Shown: in pieces, positions 16,805 through 25,970 of the stretch
Layout of the letters: every line of letters begins with the position of its first letter
How positions within the stretch are numbered: the first letter of the stretch is position 1
NCBI RefSeq assembly: GCF_044793635.1
Contig: NZ_CP084992.1
Span: 3,782,001-3,846,000 of the forward strand
DNA length: 64,000 nt
Direction: 5' to 3'
DNA from: Virgibacillus_F necropolis_A
Lineage (GTDB): Bacteria; Bacillota; Bacilli; Bacillales; Amphibacillaceae
Translations under genes and position numbers: made by a program
Notes under the pieces: generated by a model
What the model was told of the DNA's origin: nothing
Seen by the model: the letters and a program-made list of their open reading frames with translations, nothing else
Database searches by the model: none

Positions 16805-19756
16805 GTGCAAGATCAAGAGCATATCATCGTTACAATTAATGGATCAGAATTTCTGGCACAAACTGGACAAAACTTACTAGATTTAATTAATACATCGGAA
16901 GAATCGGTTCCGCAAATTTGTTATAACGAGTCACTCGGACCTATTCAAACCTGTGATACATGTATGGTAGAAGTAGATGGAGCCCTGACGCGTGCATGCG
17001 GAACAACCATCGAGGCTAGCATGAATGTAAATACCACGATAGATTACGTGAAATCTGCACAAAAAGAAGCACTGGACACGATTTTGGAAAAACATGAATT
17101 GTACTGTACGGTTTGTGATTATAACAATGGAACATGCGAGATACATAATACAGTAGCTGAATTCGGTTTAGAGCATCAATCAAAGCCATTTAAATCAAAG
17201 GAATATGAAGTAGATAATTCAGGTTCGTTTTATCGTTATGATCCGGATCAATGTATCCTTTGTGGCCGTTGTGTAGAGGTTTGTCAGGATGTCGAGGTAA
17301 ATGAAACGCTTTTAATTGACTGGAACAGGGAACAACCCCGCGTTGTCTGGGATAATGATGTACCAATTGATCAATCTTCCTGTGTGAGCTGTGGACAGTG
17401 TGCTACGGTATGTCCTTGTAATGCAATTATGGAAAAAAATATGGTCGGTGAAGCTGGCTATATGACCGACCACAAGCCAGGGCTATTACGATCGATGATT
17501 GACCTGACGAAAAAAGCTGAACCAGGGTACGGTCCATTATTCGCTGTTTCCGATACAGAAGCATCGATGCGTGAAGAACGTATTGAAAAGACGAAAACCG
17601 TTTGTACATACTGTGGTGTTGGATGTACGTTTGATGTCTGGACAAAAGACCGCAAAGTTTTAAAGGTTGAACCGCAACAGAATTCACCAGCGAATGGAAT
17701 TTCTACGTGCATCAAAGGAAAGTTTGGCTGGGATTACGTGAATTCAGAAGAACGTTTGACGAAACCATTGATTCGCAGGGATGATCATTTTGAAGAAGTA
17801 GAATGGGATGAGGCCATTTCTTATATTGCAAAACGTTTTACCGATATTAAGGAGGAACATGGTCCTGACGCATTGGGGTTCATTTCATCTTCAAAGGCAA
17901 CCAATGAAGAATCTTATTTAATGCAAAAACTAGCTCGTCAGGTAATCGGAACGAATAATGTTGACAACTGTTCCCGTTATTGTCAGGCGCCAGCTACGAA
18001 AGGTTTATTTCGTACGGTTGGTCATGGTGGTGATTCTGGATCCATTAATGATATTGCTGAAGCGGAACTAGTAATCACGATTGGATCGAATACAGCAGAA
18101 TCACATCCAGTGCTCGCATCGCGAATTAAGCGTTCACAAAAGTTATTTGGTCAAAAGTTATTTGTATTCGACTTGCGAAAGCATGAAATGGCTGAGCGAG
18201 CAGATCGCTTTATTCAACCCAAAAGTGGTACAGACCTTGTTTGGCTATCTGCAGTTACCAAATACATTATCGATCAGGGCCTTGAAGACCGTAAATTTAT
18301 CGATCAATGGGTTAACGATTTTGAAGCATATAAGGAAAGCCTTGAAAAATTCACTTTAGAGTATGCAGAAAATGTTACAGGTATAACGCAGGATACCTTA
18401 ATAGAAATAGCGACAGAGATTGCTAACGTCGACAAAGTGGCTATTTGCTGGGCTATGGGTGTAACACAGCACCAACTTGGAAGTGACACGAGTACAGCAA
18501 TTTCTAATCTATTATTGGTTACTGGAAACTACATGCGAAACGGTACCGGTGCATACCCACTGCGCGGACATAATAATGTCCAAGGCTGTAGTGATTTTGG
18601 TAGTATGCCAAACTTCTTCCCAGGATATGAAAAAGTATCAGATAATGATGTGAGAGGCCGTTATGAAAAAGCGTGGAATGTAGAAATCCCTAACAAGCCT
18701 GGAAAGGATAACCATCAAATGATTCATGCGATACATGAGGGTGATTTACGTGGTATGTATGTAATCGGTGAGGATACTGGTGTTGTCGATTCAAATATTA
18801 ATTATGTGACAGCTGCATTTGAGAAACTCGATTTCTTTATTGTACAGGATTTATTTTTAACCAAAACGACTGAATATGCTGATGTTGTTTTACCAGCGGT
18901 ACCGAGTCTTGAAAAAGAGGGGACTTTTACCAGCACAGAACGTCGAATTCAACGACTTTATCAAGCGCTTGAACCTGTAGGTGATTCTAAGCCAGATTGG
19001 AAGATTCTCATGGAAATAGCTAAGGAACTGGGTTATGACTGGAAGTATACACATCCCTCAGAAATCATGGATGAATCTGCAGCACTTGCACCATTATTTT
19101 CAGGTGTAAAATATGAATTACTAACTGACTATAATAGTTTGCAATGGCCAGTAGCGGCGGATGGAACAGATACACCATTATTATATACAGATGGTTTTCC
19201 TTTTGAAGATAATAAAGCTAAATTATTCTCATTAGATTTTAACCTAGATTATGACACAAACGAAGAATACGATTTACATGTTAATAATGGTAGACTGCTA
19301 GAGCACTTTCATGAAGGAAACATGACCTATAAATCAGAAGGAATTACAAGAAAAACACCGAGTGCGTTTATTGAAGTTTCCCCTGAGCTAGCGAAGGAGC
19401 GTGGTATTGAGGAAGGGGCGAAAGTAAAGTTAACATCTGAAGCGGGCTATGCGACCGGTATTGTCCACATAACAGATCGAGTACGTGGAAAAGAACTTTT
19501 CTTACCACTAAATGATAATGGGAAATCAGCTGTTAACTATTTAACAGATAATCGTGTCGATCGGTATACAAATACTCCTGCATATAAGGAAATCGCAGTT
19601 AAAATGGAAGTTATAAAGAAAAAAGGAAAGAGTCCAATTCCTTCAAATAATCATAGACGTGGTAACCGACAACCACAACTTGGAGTTCAGGTTAATCAGA
19701 AATGGGAACGTGATGATTATATATTTCCAGGAAGTAAGGTGAAGCATGATGGCTAA
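16805..19756 (+). CDS. Formate dehydrogenase catalytic subunit (NAD-linked, YrhE/YjgC type)
   Basis: The product is 983 residues from GTG 16805 behind GGGAGG. The N-terminal ~240 residues hold a 2Fe-2S ferredoxin domain (cysteines in SLGPIQTCDTCMVE and RACG), a His/Cys cluster site (CTVCDYNNGTCEIH) and two 4Fe-4S motifs (CILCGRCVEVCQD; CVSCGQCATVCPCN). The molybdopterin part begins with CTYCGVGCTF and carries DNCSRYCQAP, where cysteine, not selenocysteine, is the metal ligand, and HNNVQGCSDFG. It ends with a cofactor-binding C-terminal domain. It oxidises formate to CO2 in the cytosol. The cofactor genes moeA and moaA occur in this window. Confidence 0.93.
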   Translation: MQDQEHIIVTINGSEFLAQTGQNLLDLINTSEESVPQICYNESLGPIQTCDTCMVEVDGALTRACGTTIEASMNVNTTIDYVKSAQKEALDTILEKHELYCTVCDYNNGTCEIHNTVAEFGLEHQSKPFKSKEYEVDNSGSFYRYDPDQCILCGRCVEVCQDVEVNETLLIDWNREQPRVVWDNDVPIDQSSCVSCGQCATVCPCNAIMEKNMVGEAGYMTDHKPGLLRSMIDLTKKAEPGYGPLFAVSDTEASMREERIEKTKTVCTYCGVGCTFDVWTKDRKVLKVEPQQNSPANGISTCIKGKFGWDYVNSEERLTKPLIRRDDHFEEVEWDEAISYIAKRFTDIKEEHGPDALGFISSSKATNEESYLMQKLARQVIGTNNVDNCSRYCQAPATKGLFRTVGHGGDSGSINDIAEAELVITIGSNTAESHPVLASRIKRSQKLFGQKLFVFDLRKHEMAERADRFIQPKSGTDLVWLSAVTKYIIDQGLEDRKFIDQWVNDFEAYKESLEKFTLEYAENVTGITQDTLIEIATEIANVDKVAICWAMGVTQHQLGSDTSTAISNLLLVTGNYMRNGTGAYPLRGHNNVQGCSDFGSMPNFFPGYEKVSDNDVRGRYEKAWNVEIPNKPGKDNHQMIHAIHEGDLRGMYVIGEDTGVVDSNINYVTAAFEKLDFFIVQDLFLTKTTEYADVVLPAVPSLEKEGTFTSTERRIQRLYQALEPVGDSKPDWKILMEIAKELGYDWKYTHPSEIMDESAALAPLFSGVKYELLTDYNSLQWPVAADGTDTPLLYTDGFPFEDNKAKLFSLDFNLDYDTNEEYDLHVNNGRLLEHFHEGNMTYKSEGITRKTPSAFIEVSPELAKERGIEEGAKVKLTSEAGYATGIVHITDRVRGKELFLPLNDNGKSAVNYLTDNRVDRYTNTPAYKEIAVKMEVIKKKGKSPIPSNNHRRGNRQPQLGVQVNQKWERDDYIFPGSKVKHDG

Positions 19757-20216
19757 TCCGATAACGAAAATAAAAAGAATGGAAATCCCTGAAGAAGTTG
19801 CTCAAGAACAAAATATGGCCGAAGTTACAAAGGCTGTTAGTGAAAATAAAGATGCTATTTTGAAGGGCATTGATTTTCTCAGTACCTTGAACGAAAATGG
19901 CATGCTTGATATGACACATGCGCTTGTTAAACAAAAAGAAACTGCGCTTGATAATATCATGCGTGAATTGAATAAACCACAGTATTCCGCGACCCTTGAA
20001 AATATAAGCAAACTGTTTCTGTTTCTAGGTGAATTGAATGTGGATGAACTTAAACATTTTACCGATAAGTTGAATCATGGCATGGAAGAAGCACTTGCAT
20101 TTGATAACTCGGAAAAGACATCTTATATGGACTTAATTAAAGCATTGAAAGATCCGGAAATTAACCGAAGTATAACGATGCTACTGGAATTCCTGCGTGG
20201 CATGGGAAAAAAGTAA
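19746..20216 (+). CDS. DUF1641 protein, partner of formate dehydrogenase (YrhD/YjgD type)
   Basis: The product is 156 residues and overlaps the dehydrogenase stop by 11 bases, so translation is coupled. It carries LNENGMLDMTHALVKQKETAL and a C-terminal helix with PEINRSITMLLEFLRGMGKK, the DUF1641 pattern found next to such dehydrogenases in B. subtilis. It is helical and soluble, with no cysteines. It is likely an auxiliary or structural subunit; its exact role is unknown. A second ATG three bases on is an alternative start. Confidence 0.85.
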   Translation: MMANPITKIKRMEIPEEVAQEQNMAEVTKAVSENKDAILKGIDFLSTLNENGMLDMTHALVKQKETALDNIMRELNKPQYSATLENISKLFLFLGELNVDELKHFTDKLNHGMEEALAFDNSEKTSYMDLIKALKDPEINRSITMLLEFLRGMGKK

Positions 20217-20223
20217 TAGTGTT

Positions 20224-20288
20224 ACCTATGTTCAAAATGGGTTAGCTTTTATATAAGTTGTACTAATCACAAACGCTGTTACATAGGT
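20224..20288 (+). repeat. 8-bp inverted repeat in the cstA leader
   Basis: ACCTATGT (20224-20231) and ACATAGGT (20281-20288) are perfect complements around a 49-base spacer, between the fdh operon and cstA. It could be an RNA stem or paired operator half-sites. Confidence 0.4.
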
Positions 20289-20335
20289 TTTAATAGGATT
20301 GGTATCTATAAATGACTAGGGAGGTAGAAGATATT

Positions 20336-22069
20336 ATGAGTGGTATATTAGTTGCTATTATTGGTCTTATCGTTTTTGCTTTAGGTTATCGCTACTATTC
20401 TAAGTTTGTAGCAGAGAAGATTTTTCGCCTGGATCCCAATTATGTAACTCCAGCACATAAGTATGAAGATGGGGTAGATTTCGTTCCTACAAATAAATTT
20501 GTTTTATGGGGGCATCACTTTTCATCTGTAGCTGGAGCAGCTCCTATTGTTGGACCTGCTATTGCAGTTTATTGGGGGTGGTTACCTGCGTTCCTTTGGG
20601 TAATCTTAGGAACAGTTTTCGCAGCGGGGGTTCATGACTTTGGTACACTCGTCCTTTCAGTCCGTAATAAAGGACAATCAGTAGGTACACTTGCACACAG
20701 GCTAATCGGTCAACGTGCAAAAGTCTTATTTTTATTCATCATTCTTATTCTTGTATTAATGGTGAATGCGGTATTTGCCTGGGTTATTGCAAATTTATTT
20801 ATTTCGTACCCGGCTAGTGTTATTCCAATATTCATTCAAATTCCTTTGGCAGTATGGATTGGATTTGCTGTTTATAAGAAAAAACGAAAAATGCTTATTC
20901 CTTCATTACTTGCGCTTGCTGTTATGTATGCAACTGCAGTAGTTGCAAGCAAGGTAGACTTCATGCAGATTGATTTAGTTCAATACATGGGTGGTGAAGG
21001 TGGAGCGGGGCTATTTGGGCTTGGCGCCGTATCAACCGCATTCTTTATATGGATTATTATCCTAATGGCCTATGTTTATATTGCTTCCACCTTACCAGTA
21101 TGGAAGCTATTACAGCCACGAGATTTTATAAACTCTCATCAACTGGTTGTGGGCTTAGCTATCTTGTATTTAGGTTTACTATTCACAAATCCTGAGATTA
21201 CAGCTCCTATAACGAATGTGGATACGGATACATCCTGGTTCCCATTACTGTTTATAACAATTGCATGTGGTGCGATTTCAGGTTTCCACGGCCTTGTATC
21301 TTCTGGTACATCATCCAAGCAATTAAATAAAGAGACGGATGCAAGACTTGTTGGGTACTTTGGTGCTGTAGGTGAAGGTGTTTTGGCACTGATTTCTATA
21401 ATTGCTGTTGTAACATTTTTCCCAAGTAAAGAAGAATTCCTTGCGACGTACAGTAGCTTTGCTGCTTCTAGTGGATCAGGACTTGGCGTATTTGTTGAAG
21501 GTGCCAGTAGATTGGCAACAGGATTAATGATTCCACCAGAAGTTGCAACAACGATTGTATCTATAATTATCATTAGTTTTGCTGCAACTTCACTCGATAC
21601 CTCTGTCCGGTTAATGCGCTATATTATTGCAGAACTTGGTGTTGAGTATAAAATGCCTGCATTATCTAAAACACATGTAGCAACTTCTATAGCAGTCGTA
21701 GCTAGTGCGGCATTGGTCTTACTACCTGAGGGGCCTAGAGGTTTTGGGTCAGGTGGATATCTGCTTTGGCCACTATTTGGTACCTCAAATCAATTACTTG
21801 CGGGTATCAGTTTATTGTTAATTTCGATTTGGTTAAAACGACAAGGAAGAAATTATCTAATCACATTAATACCAATGATTTTTGTTCTATTCATGACATT
21901 GATTGCCATGTTCCAACAAGTTATTTTCGAATGGTCATGGTTCGGTTCCAATTCAAATACGCTCTTGTTTGTCTTTGGTGCAATAATATTTGTCTTCGCA
22001 GTATGGATCATTCTAACTGCTTTCTCAACCTTAACGAAAAATATGGATGATTCTAAAACGATAAAATAA
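20336..22069 (+). CDS. cstA: CstA-family peptide/pyruvate transporter (carbon starvation protein)
   Basis: The product is 577 residues from ATG 20336 with GGGAGG upstream; an earlier ATG at 20312 has no ribosome site. It is a polytopic membrane protein with the CstA hallmarks VPTNKFVLWGHHFSSVAGAAPIVGPAIA, VFAAGVHDFGTLVLSVR, GAISGFHGLVSSGTSSKQL and LWPLFGTSNQLLAG. It is of the short (~580) class. CstA/BtsT transporters import pyruvate or peptides under carbon limitation. A small CC-tailed protein gene follows at 22306 past a repeat, matching the usual CstA partner arrangement. Confidence 0.92.
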   Translation: MSGILVAIIGLIVFALGYRYYSKFVAEKIFRLDPNYVTPAHKYEDGVDFVPTNKFVLWGHHFSSVAGAAPIVGPAIAVYWGWLPAFLWVILGTVFAAGVHDFGTLVLSVRNKGQSVGTLAHRLIGQRAKVLFLFIILILVLMVNAVFAWVIANLFISYPASVIPIFIQIPLAVWIGFAVYKKKRKMLIPSLLALAVMYATAVVASKVDFMQIDLVQYMGGEGGAGLFGLGAVSTAFFIWIIILMAYVYIASTLPVWKLLQPRDFINSHQLVVGLAILYLGLLFTNPEITAPITNVDTDTSWFPLLFITIACGAISGFHGLVSSGTSSKQLNKETDARLVGYFGAVGEGVLALISIIAVVTFFPSKEEFLATYSSFAASSGSGLGVFVEGASRLATGLMIPPEVATTIVSIIIISFAATSLDTSVRLMRYIIAELGVEYKMPALSKTHVATSIAVVASAALVLLPEGPRGFGSGGYLLWPLFGTSNQLLAGISLLLISIWLKRQGRNYLITLIPMIFVLFMTLIAMFQQVIFEWSWFGSNSNTLLFVFGAIIFVFAVWIILTAFSTLTKNMDDSKTIK

Positions 22070-22159
22070 GGAATAGACAACAGAAAGGGTGGAAAGGGAT
22101 CATTTTTTGATGGTCTCTTTTCGGGCAGTAAGAAAGTATAAAACTTTGGCGTTAATCTG

Positions 22160-22276
22160 GTTAGCTCCAGCGCCTACCCCCTCGGGTCTTAAGTCAAGCC
22201 ATTTTGTGGCAAAAAGCGCCACATAGAGGCTCGTCTTAAGCTTTTCGGGGGTGTTCAAGGCGCTTGCGCTTTTCTT
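22160..22276 (+). repeat. Hairpin repeat, AGCTCCAGCGCC...GGCGCTTGCGCTTTT family, copy 1
   Basis: The ends are AGCTCCAGCGCC and GGCGCTTGCGCTTTTCTT. Inside, complementary blocks fold it into one long stem: GCGCC / GGCGC, CCCCC / GGGGG, CTTAAG / CTTAAG and GTGGC / GCGCCA at the tip. It sits between cstA and the CC-tailed gene. A copy with the same ends is at 33982-34122. Confidence 0.7.
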
Positions 22277-22305
22277 AACTACTTCATGTAAAGCGTGGTG
22301 ATTGA

Positions 22306-22563
22306 ATGTTAGATCATATAAAAAAGTTACTAAACTATTATGAAGAGGTACTAAGTATGCCGCACCGTACAGAGATTGCACGCGAGCTTCGGGATCAGGA
22401 TGACTTGTTTTTACTGTTACTGTACTCCGAGATGATTGGCATACCAAATCCCGTTTACTATTACACACTTGAGCTGTATCCCTATATGATCGAACAGTTT
22501 CATGATTGGCATTTACGAATGGGAATGGAAAAATCACCATTGTCTGGAATTCGCTGCTGCTAA
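22306..22563 (+). CDS. Small CC-tailed protein (cory-CC-star type)
   Basis: The product is 85 residues. Its conserved features are HRTEIARELRDQDDLFLLLL, EMIGIPNPVYYYTLELYP and a C-terminus ending GIRCC, with no other cysteine. I associate this with the cory-CC-star family. The terminal CC recalls the small YbdD/YjiX partners that end in RCC and are encoded after CstA transporters. It lies after cstA and 25 bases before an ArsA-type ATPase gene. The membrane-facing role and the function of the vicinal cysteines are inference. The ribosome site (GTGGTGA) is weak. Confidence 0.8.
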   Translation: MLDHIKKLLNYYEEVLSMPHRTEIARELRDQDDLFLLLLYSEMIGIPNPVYYYTLELYPYMIEQFHDWHLRMGMEKSPLSGIRCC

Positions 22564-22588
22564 AATTAAGCAAAGAAGGTGATAATCT

Positions 22589-23521
22589 ATGCAGGAATTA
22601 CTACACAAAATCGTATTTGTTGGTGGAAAGGGTGGTGTTGGTAAATCAACATCTGCAGCAGCAATCGCTTGGCAATCAGCTCTAAAAGATTCCAAAACGT
22701 TACTAGTTTCAACAGACCCGGCACACAATCTGGGAGATATTTTCAATCAAAAAATTGGTGGGAAAATTACGAGCATAAATGCTAATCTTGCTGCCCTTGA
22801 AATAGATCCAGATATTGAAACGAATAACTATATAAAAGGGGTAAAAGAAAATATAAAAGGAATTGTTCATTCGGGTATGGTGGAAGAGGTACATCGACAG
22901 CTTGATACTGCGAAGGCTTCGCCTGGAGCTGATGAAGCAGCATTATTTGATAAACTCATATCAATCATTTTGGAGGAAAGCGAACGCTATGATACGATCG
23001 TTATTGACACAGCACCAACTGGACATACAATTCGCTTATTGTCGCTTCCGGAGTTGATGGGAATATGGATCGAAGGCCTACTTCAAAAAAGGCAAAAAAC
23101 GAATGAAAATTATTCACAATTATTAAATGACGGTGAGCCTGTAGAGGATCCGATTTATGATGTGTTAAAGAAACGACAAGAACGATTTTCAGCGGCTAGA
23201 GAAATTTTACTAGATCCTAAACAGACAAGTTTCGTTTTCGTGTTAAATCCTGAGCGGTTACCTATTTTAGAAACGAAAAAGGCACTTGAATTACTGGATA
23301 ATTATCATTTGCATGTTAAGACTTTAATTGTAAATAAAATACTCCCTGAAAATCCTGAAGGAGAATTTCTTAGTAAAAGGAAGGAACATGAAAGACAATA
23401 TGTAACGATGATTGAAGACACTTTTAACAAGCAGGAATTATTTTATGTTCCTTTATTTTCAAATGATATAACTGATAAGCAACAGCTAGAACATTTTAGT
23501 GGGTACTTTCAGAAAGGATGA
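22589..23521 (+). CDS. ArsA/Get3-type ATPase without cysteines
   Basis: The product is 310 residues with one nucleotide-binding domain: deviant Walker A GGKGGVGKST (residues ~12-21), STDPAHNLGD (switch I), DTAPTGHTIRLLSLP (switch II) and LNPERLPILETKKAL. It contains no cysteine at all, so it has neither the arsenite-binding cysteines of ArsA nor the CxxC dimer motif of Get3. It therefore probably acts as a targeting or maturation ATPase rather than an arsenite pump. It forms an operon with the CC-tailed gene, and its stop is two bases before the start of the next gene. Confidence 0.88.
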   Translation: MQELLHKIVFVGGKGGVGKSTSAAAIAWQSALKDSKTLLVSTDPAHNLGDIFNQKIGGKITSINANLAALEIDPDIETNNYIKGVKENIKGIVHSGMVEEVHRQLDTAKASPGADEAALFDKLISIILEESERYDTIVIDTAPTGHTIRLLSLPELMGIWIEGLLQKRQKTNENYSQLLNDGEPVEDPIYDVLKKRQERFSAAREILLDPKQTSFVFVLNPERLPILETKKALELLDNYHLHVKTLIVNKILPENPEGEFLSKRKEHERQYVTMIEDTFNKQELFYVPLFSNDITDKQQLEHFSGYFQKG

Positions 23522-23523
23522 TA

Positions 23524-24510
23524 ATGTTGAAAGCTTTTGTACATGAACATGGAAAATTAGATGTGAAAAACCTAGATGAACCTGACTTGAATGATGATGA
23601 GGTACTCGTAAGTATACGTGCCGCGGGATTAAACAGGCGTGATGTAGGCATACCGAATCGTCGGGGGAGAGATGAGGAAGCACTTGTTTTAGGATCGGAT
23701 GGAGCAGGTGTAATCGAAAGTGTAGGAGCGCATGTTACCGAGTTTTCAATAGGGGATGAGGTGATCATCAATCCTTCGCTCCACTGGAATGATAATAGTG
23801 TTGCACCACCAGAAGGATTTGACATTTTGGGTATGCCAAATCATGGGACATTTGCGGAAAAAATTGCGATTTCAGCTGAACAAGTGGAGAAAAAGCCAAC
23901 ACATTTGTCGTGGGATGAGGCAGGGGTTCTTGCTTTATCTGCCTTAACTGGTTATCGAGCATTATTTACAAAAGGTGAATTAAAGGAAGGGGACACGGTA
24001 TTTATCCCTGGAGCTGGAAGTGGTGTTGCGACATACCTTATTATGTTTGCCAAAAGTGCCGGGGCAAAGGTTATCGTTACCTCCCGCAGTGAAGAGAAAC
24101 GTACAAAAGCAACTGAACTAGGTGCGGATATCGTGCTTGATACCACTAGTGATTGGCCAGAACAACTGGCGGATGAAACAGTGGATTTAGTTATTGAAAG
24201 TGTAGGTAAAGCCACATTCAATCGTTCACTCGAGGTATTGAAAAAGGGTGGACGCATCGTCGTTTTTGGTGCCACAACAGAGGATACAGTAGACTTAAAC
24301 TTACGCAAATTTTTCTACGGACAATATCAGCTTTTCGGTACAACAATGGGAAGCAGGGAAGAACTGCGAGAAATGCTCGCATTTGTAGAGAATCATAACC
24401 TTTTCCCGGTAGTTGATACAACATTTGAACTGAACCATGCAAAAGAAGCATTTTATTATCTAAAAGAAGGCAACCAATTTGGAAATGTTGCCATCCGGAT
24501 TAGCGAATAA
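23524..24510 (+). CDS. Zinc-binding-type medium-chain dehydrogenase (quinone reductase-like, YogA type)
   Basis: The product is 328 residues from ATG 23524 (AAAGG six bases upstream); ATG 23518, overlapping the previous stop, is possible. The GroES-like half has RAAGLNRRDVG and LGSDGAGVIESVG; the Rossmann half has GAGSGVATYLIMFAKSAGAKVIVTSRSEEK. The structural-zinc cysteines of alcohol dehydrogenases are absent; the protein has no cysteine. It probably reduces quinones or enals with NAD(P)H. It is the last gene of the ArsA operon and ends at a strong terminator. Confidence 0.88.
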   Translation: MLKAFVHEHGKLDVKNLDEPDLNDDEVLVSIRAAGLNRRDVGIPNRRGRDEEALVLGSDGAGVIESVGAHVTEFSIGDEVIINPSLHWNDNSVAPPEGFDILGMPNHGTFAEKIAISAEQVEKKPTHLSWDEAGVLALSALTGYRALFTKGELKEGDTVFIPGAGSGVATYLIMFAKSAGAKVIVTSRSEEKRTKATELGADIVLDTTSDWPEQLADETVDLVIESVGKATFNRSLEVLKKGGRIVVFGATTEDTVDLNLRKFFYGQYQLFGTTMGSREELREMLAFVENHNLFPVVDTTFELNHAKEAFYYLKEGNQFGNVAIRISE

Positions 24511-24513
24511 ATA

Positions 24514-24549
24514 ATTGGCTCTCTATCGTCATAGAGAGCCAATTTCTAT
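24514..24549 (+). terminator. Bidirectional terminator between convergent operons
   Basis: ATTGGCTCTCTAT and ATAGAGAGCCAAT form a 13-bp perfect stem with a tiny loop. It serves the oxidoreductase gene on the plus strand and the ger operon on the minus strand. Confidence 0.85.
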
Positions 24550-24553
24550 TTAC

Positions 24554-24712
24554 TCATATAAGATTTGTGAAAAAGGGAATGACAACAATCACTATCGCAA
24601 TTAATGTAAGAGCGAAGGAACCGATTTTATTTTTTGTTCTCCAAAGCGTGATGGAAAACCCTATTGTGTATAAAAAGATAATGATAATCATCATCCAAAT
24701 AAATAGTGTCAT
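24554..24712 (-). CDS. Two-helix small membrane protein, candidate D subunit of a germinant receptor
   Basis: This is a short open frame of 52 residues on the minus strand. Its ATG comes one base after the stop of the gerC-like gene, and AAGGGAT upstream serves as ribosome site. It has two hydrophobic helices (FIWMMIIIIFLYTIGFSITLW and FALTLIAIVIVVIPFF) joined by RTKNKIG. Small two-helix D subunits are known as fourth genes of GerA-type operons and modulate germinant response. Position, size and topology fit; sequence identity could not be tested. Confidence 0.65.
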   Translation of the reverse strand: MTLFIWMMIIIIFLYTIGFSITLWRTKNKIGSFALTLIAIVIVVIPFFTNLI

Positions 24713-24713
24713 G

Positions 24714-25970
24714 TTAATCCCTTATTTCTTCTAGTTTTGGTAATTCACTTTGACGACCAAACTGGCCGAATGTAATGACGACATCTATGTTGACCTTCAT
24801 TTCGGGGTAGGTTTTCATCCAGTCGTATTCTTCATAGGCTTGTATTGTTAAAAAATTTTTCCTGGCAATTAAGGACCACCCAAATGGTTCTCCTTTAAAT
24901 TTCTCCTGTGTTTTTTTTACGAACTTCTCCATCTTCGTCGTTAATTCCTTTTTAATGGAATTTTTTAATTTATTTCGCTTCTCAATATTTTTTTCGTAGT
25001 CAATCATGCTATGTGCTGATAACACTTCAATTTCCAGCGGAATGGTTACATCTATTGTTGGAGTATGTGCTTTTAAATCCATTTCTACTTTATTTGCTTC
25101 TTTTTTATTAACTCTTGCTGCAATTCGATATTTTTCATTAAATGGATCTTTGAAAGTTGTCAAAATATCGGATGCATTTAAAATGGGGTTCAACACAATG
25201 GAAATTCGTGTCTCATCTGCTGTTAAAACTCCAATCATTCTTCCTTCTTTAAAAATTGCTGATCCAGCAAAATTAGTTTGATTTGTTTGACCTTCAAATT
25301 GAAATTCCCCAGCACTAAATTTATCATTATCTCGGTCTTGACCTTCATCCTCATTATTTTGCGTAGTGCCGTACATGGCTAAATAGAGTTCAGCGTCAGC
25401 TTCCGTTATTCTAAAATAATGAATTAACTCAGAAGATGGAAGCATACCCGTTTCAACACCACGTGACAGGGCCAGTTCAAAAAATTTGTGTGGCCTTGTT
25501 TCTAGCCTCGGTTCATTTTGCTTAAAAAATTCACTTGCAGTCTCTTTGGTAACAACCATACGCACATCGCGTCTTATTTCTGGATCTTTGGTTGCGTCGT
25601 ACATCCATCGTATAAAATCTTTATCCCGTGCAAATTCCTCTGAAACAACCATGACACGCAGTAAATCATATGTAATTTCTTTTGCGATAACAGAATTGGC
25701 TGTATTTCTTGAGGTAGTAATATCATCGGTTACAAATGATATAACCTGTTGTGGAGGTTCCTTTGTACCTCCTCCTTGAATCTGTGAGCCATACTCTGGA
25801 TTTGCAATTACATAAGTTATCTTGATACGATTATCAGCCTCAGCTTTATCTAGTCCAACTGCGATGACATATGCTCTTTCCTCGATTTGGCTTTGATTCC
25901 AGCAGCCACTTAATGTCAATAACAAAAAGATTAGACCGATAAGCTTTACGATTAGTTTATTTCTTTTCAT
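24714..25970 (-). CDS. Ger(x)C family spore germination lipoprotein
   Basis: The product is 418 residues from ATG 25970 (AAGGGGAT upstream), inside the end of the preceding gene, giving a 14-base overlap. The lipoprotein signal is clear: LIGLIFLLLTLSGCWNQ with the lipid Cys. The family opening follows (IEERAYVIAVGLDKA), then the C-terminal domain with WMKTYPEMKVNIDVVI. It is the C subunit of a GerA-type receptor, anchored on the outer face of the spore inner membrane. A longer upstream start is unlikely. Confidence 0.92.
   Translation of the reverse strand: MKRNKLIVKLIGLIFLLLTLSGCWNQSQIEERAYVIAVGLDKAEADNRIKITYVIANPEYGSQIQGGGTKEPPQQVISFVTDDITTSRNTANSVIAKEITYDLLRVMVVSEEFARDKDFIRWMYDATKDPEIRRDVRMVVTKETASEFFKQNEPRLETRPHKFFELALSRGVETGMLPSSELIHYFRITEADAELYLAMYGTTQNNEDEGQDRDNDKFSAGEFQFEGQTNQTNFAGSAIFKEGRMIGVLTADETRISIVLNPILNASDILTTFKDPFNEKYRIAARVNKKEANKVEMDLKAHTPTIDVTIPLEIEVLSAHSMIDYEKNIEKRNKLKNSIKKELTTKMEKFVKKTQEKFKGEPFGWSLIARKNFLTIQAYEEYDWMKTYPEMKVNIDVVITFGQFGRQSELPKLEEIRD

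Noticed and set aside
22093..22120. Terminator after cstA
   Set aside because: ATCA/TGAT pairing around a T-loop is only four base pairs with poorly matched flanks. A terminator is expected here, but this one is not convincing; the repeat at 22160 may serve instead.
22100..22573. 157-codon frame on the minus strand opposite the CC-tailed gene
   Set aside because: It crosses a hairpin repeat and is antisense to a small gene of recognisable family, without a ribosome site.
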